The translations under genes and the position numbers were made by a program. Of a DNA stretch of 64,000 nt, positions 63,880 through 64,000 are shown in pieces. The stretch is from Bradyrhizobium sp. AZCC 2176 (lineage in GTDB: Bacteria; Pseudomonadota; Alphaproteobacteria; Rhizobiales; Xanthobacteraceae), in contig NZ_JAZHRX010000001.1 of assembly GCF_036924645.1 (NCBI RefSeq), positions 5,111,501-5,175,500 on the forward strand, written 5' to 3'. Within the stretch, counting starts at the first letter, position 1. Each line of letters starts with the position of its first letter. The notes below the pieces were generated by a model, which was given only the letters and a program-made list of their open reading frames with translations, made no database searches and had not been told where the DNA came from.

Positions 63880-64000
63880 TTGACTCGAAGGCAACATTCG
63901 ACCAAACAGCGCCCTCATCCGCATCGGCCGAAGCCGCCGGAGCGCCGCCACAAGCCGCAGGCTAGCGCTAACAGGCGCCTTGCTGAGCAGACCCGCAAGA
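63880..64000 (+). CDS. Possible start of a basic protein (partial, runs off the window)
   Basis: From a TTG at 63880 a frame stays open to the window edge (40 codons). It is very rich in Arg, Lys, Pro and His (TRRQHSTKQRPHPHRPKPPE), the kind of basic N terminus found on some RNA-binding proteins and rRNA methyltransferases. No domain is visible yet and the start is uncertain. Confidence 0.25.
   Translation, partial: MTRRQHSTKQRPHPHRPKPPERRHKPQASANRRLAEQTRK

Overview
The window looks like chromosome of a high-GC alphaproteobacterium, most probably Bradyrhizobium or a close relative. The reasons are the five-step histidine pathway with HutF, tightly packed operons with ATGA overlaps, rhizobial-type PrsD/PrsE and ExoF proteins, and a broad set of scavenging ABC transporters. 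No tRNA, rRNA, CRISPR array or intact insertion sequence was seen.

Layout. (1) 1-12.8 kb: the end of a purine/nucleoside-type ABC ATPase, a purine/nucleoside deaminase, a NitT/TauT-type ABC transporter, and a divergent hut locus (hutC-hutF leftward, hutI-hutH-hutU rightward) around one HutC-type operator, followed by a PLP-dependent cystathionine gamma-synthase-family enzyme. (2) 12.9-16.2 kb: the C-terminal half of an MFS pump and an OmpR/EnvZ-type two-component pair. (3) 16.9-20.4 kb: a small exported protein and an L-fucose-type sugar module (aldose dehydrogenase, sugar lactonase, FucU mutarotase), with the tail of a decayed sugar ABC permease. (4) 21.2-47.3 kb: a large exopolysaccharide island. 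(5) 48.1-59.6 kb: a MarR-controlled catabolic operon with an amidohydrolase, a three-subunit molybdenum hydroxylase, a complete branched-chain-amino-acid-type ABC transporter and a Rieske protein. (6) 59.6-64 kb: an alpha/beta hydrolase, nicotinamidase, two frameshifted gene remnants, an adenosine-specific kinase-family protein, a DUF2905 protein and a SAM hydrolase-family protein.

The exopolysaccharide island is the most interesting part. It holds pelD-pelE-pelF-pelG homologues in canonical order, but the rest of the Pel machine is rebuilt. The PelA hydrolase is a separate Tat-exported protein. A second protein keeps PelA-like flanking regions but appears to have lost the deacetylase active site. 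A 1595-residue protein carries a NodB-type deacetylase domain fused to RTX repeats, and it is encoded directly beside its own type I secretion ABC/HlyD pair. PelD lacks the GGDEF domain that holds the c-di-GMP site, PelB is reduced to an anchored TPR protein, PelC is missing, and an ExoF-type export protein is present instead. GlmS, two SDR enzymes and a nucleotidyltransferase would supply sugar nucleotides. Three copies of a CTGAC-N4-GTCAG-like palindrome precede the nucleotidyltransferase, pelD and exoF-like genes. A Crp/Fnr-type regulator and an orphan LuxR-type regulator with a degenerate receiver are encoded at the end of the island.

Two genes show recent damage: the branched-chain-type binding protein has an in-frame stop 18 codons before its apparent natural end, and the sugar/hydantoinase remnants mark sites of gene loss. 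All assignments come from reading motifs and context; no database search was run.
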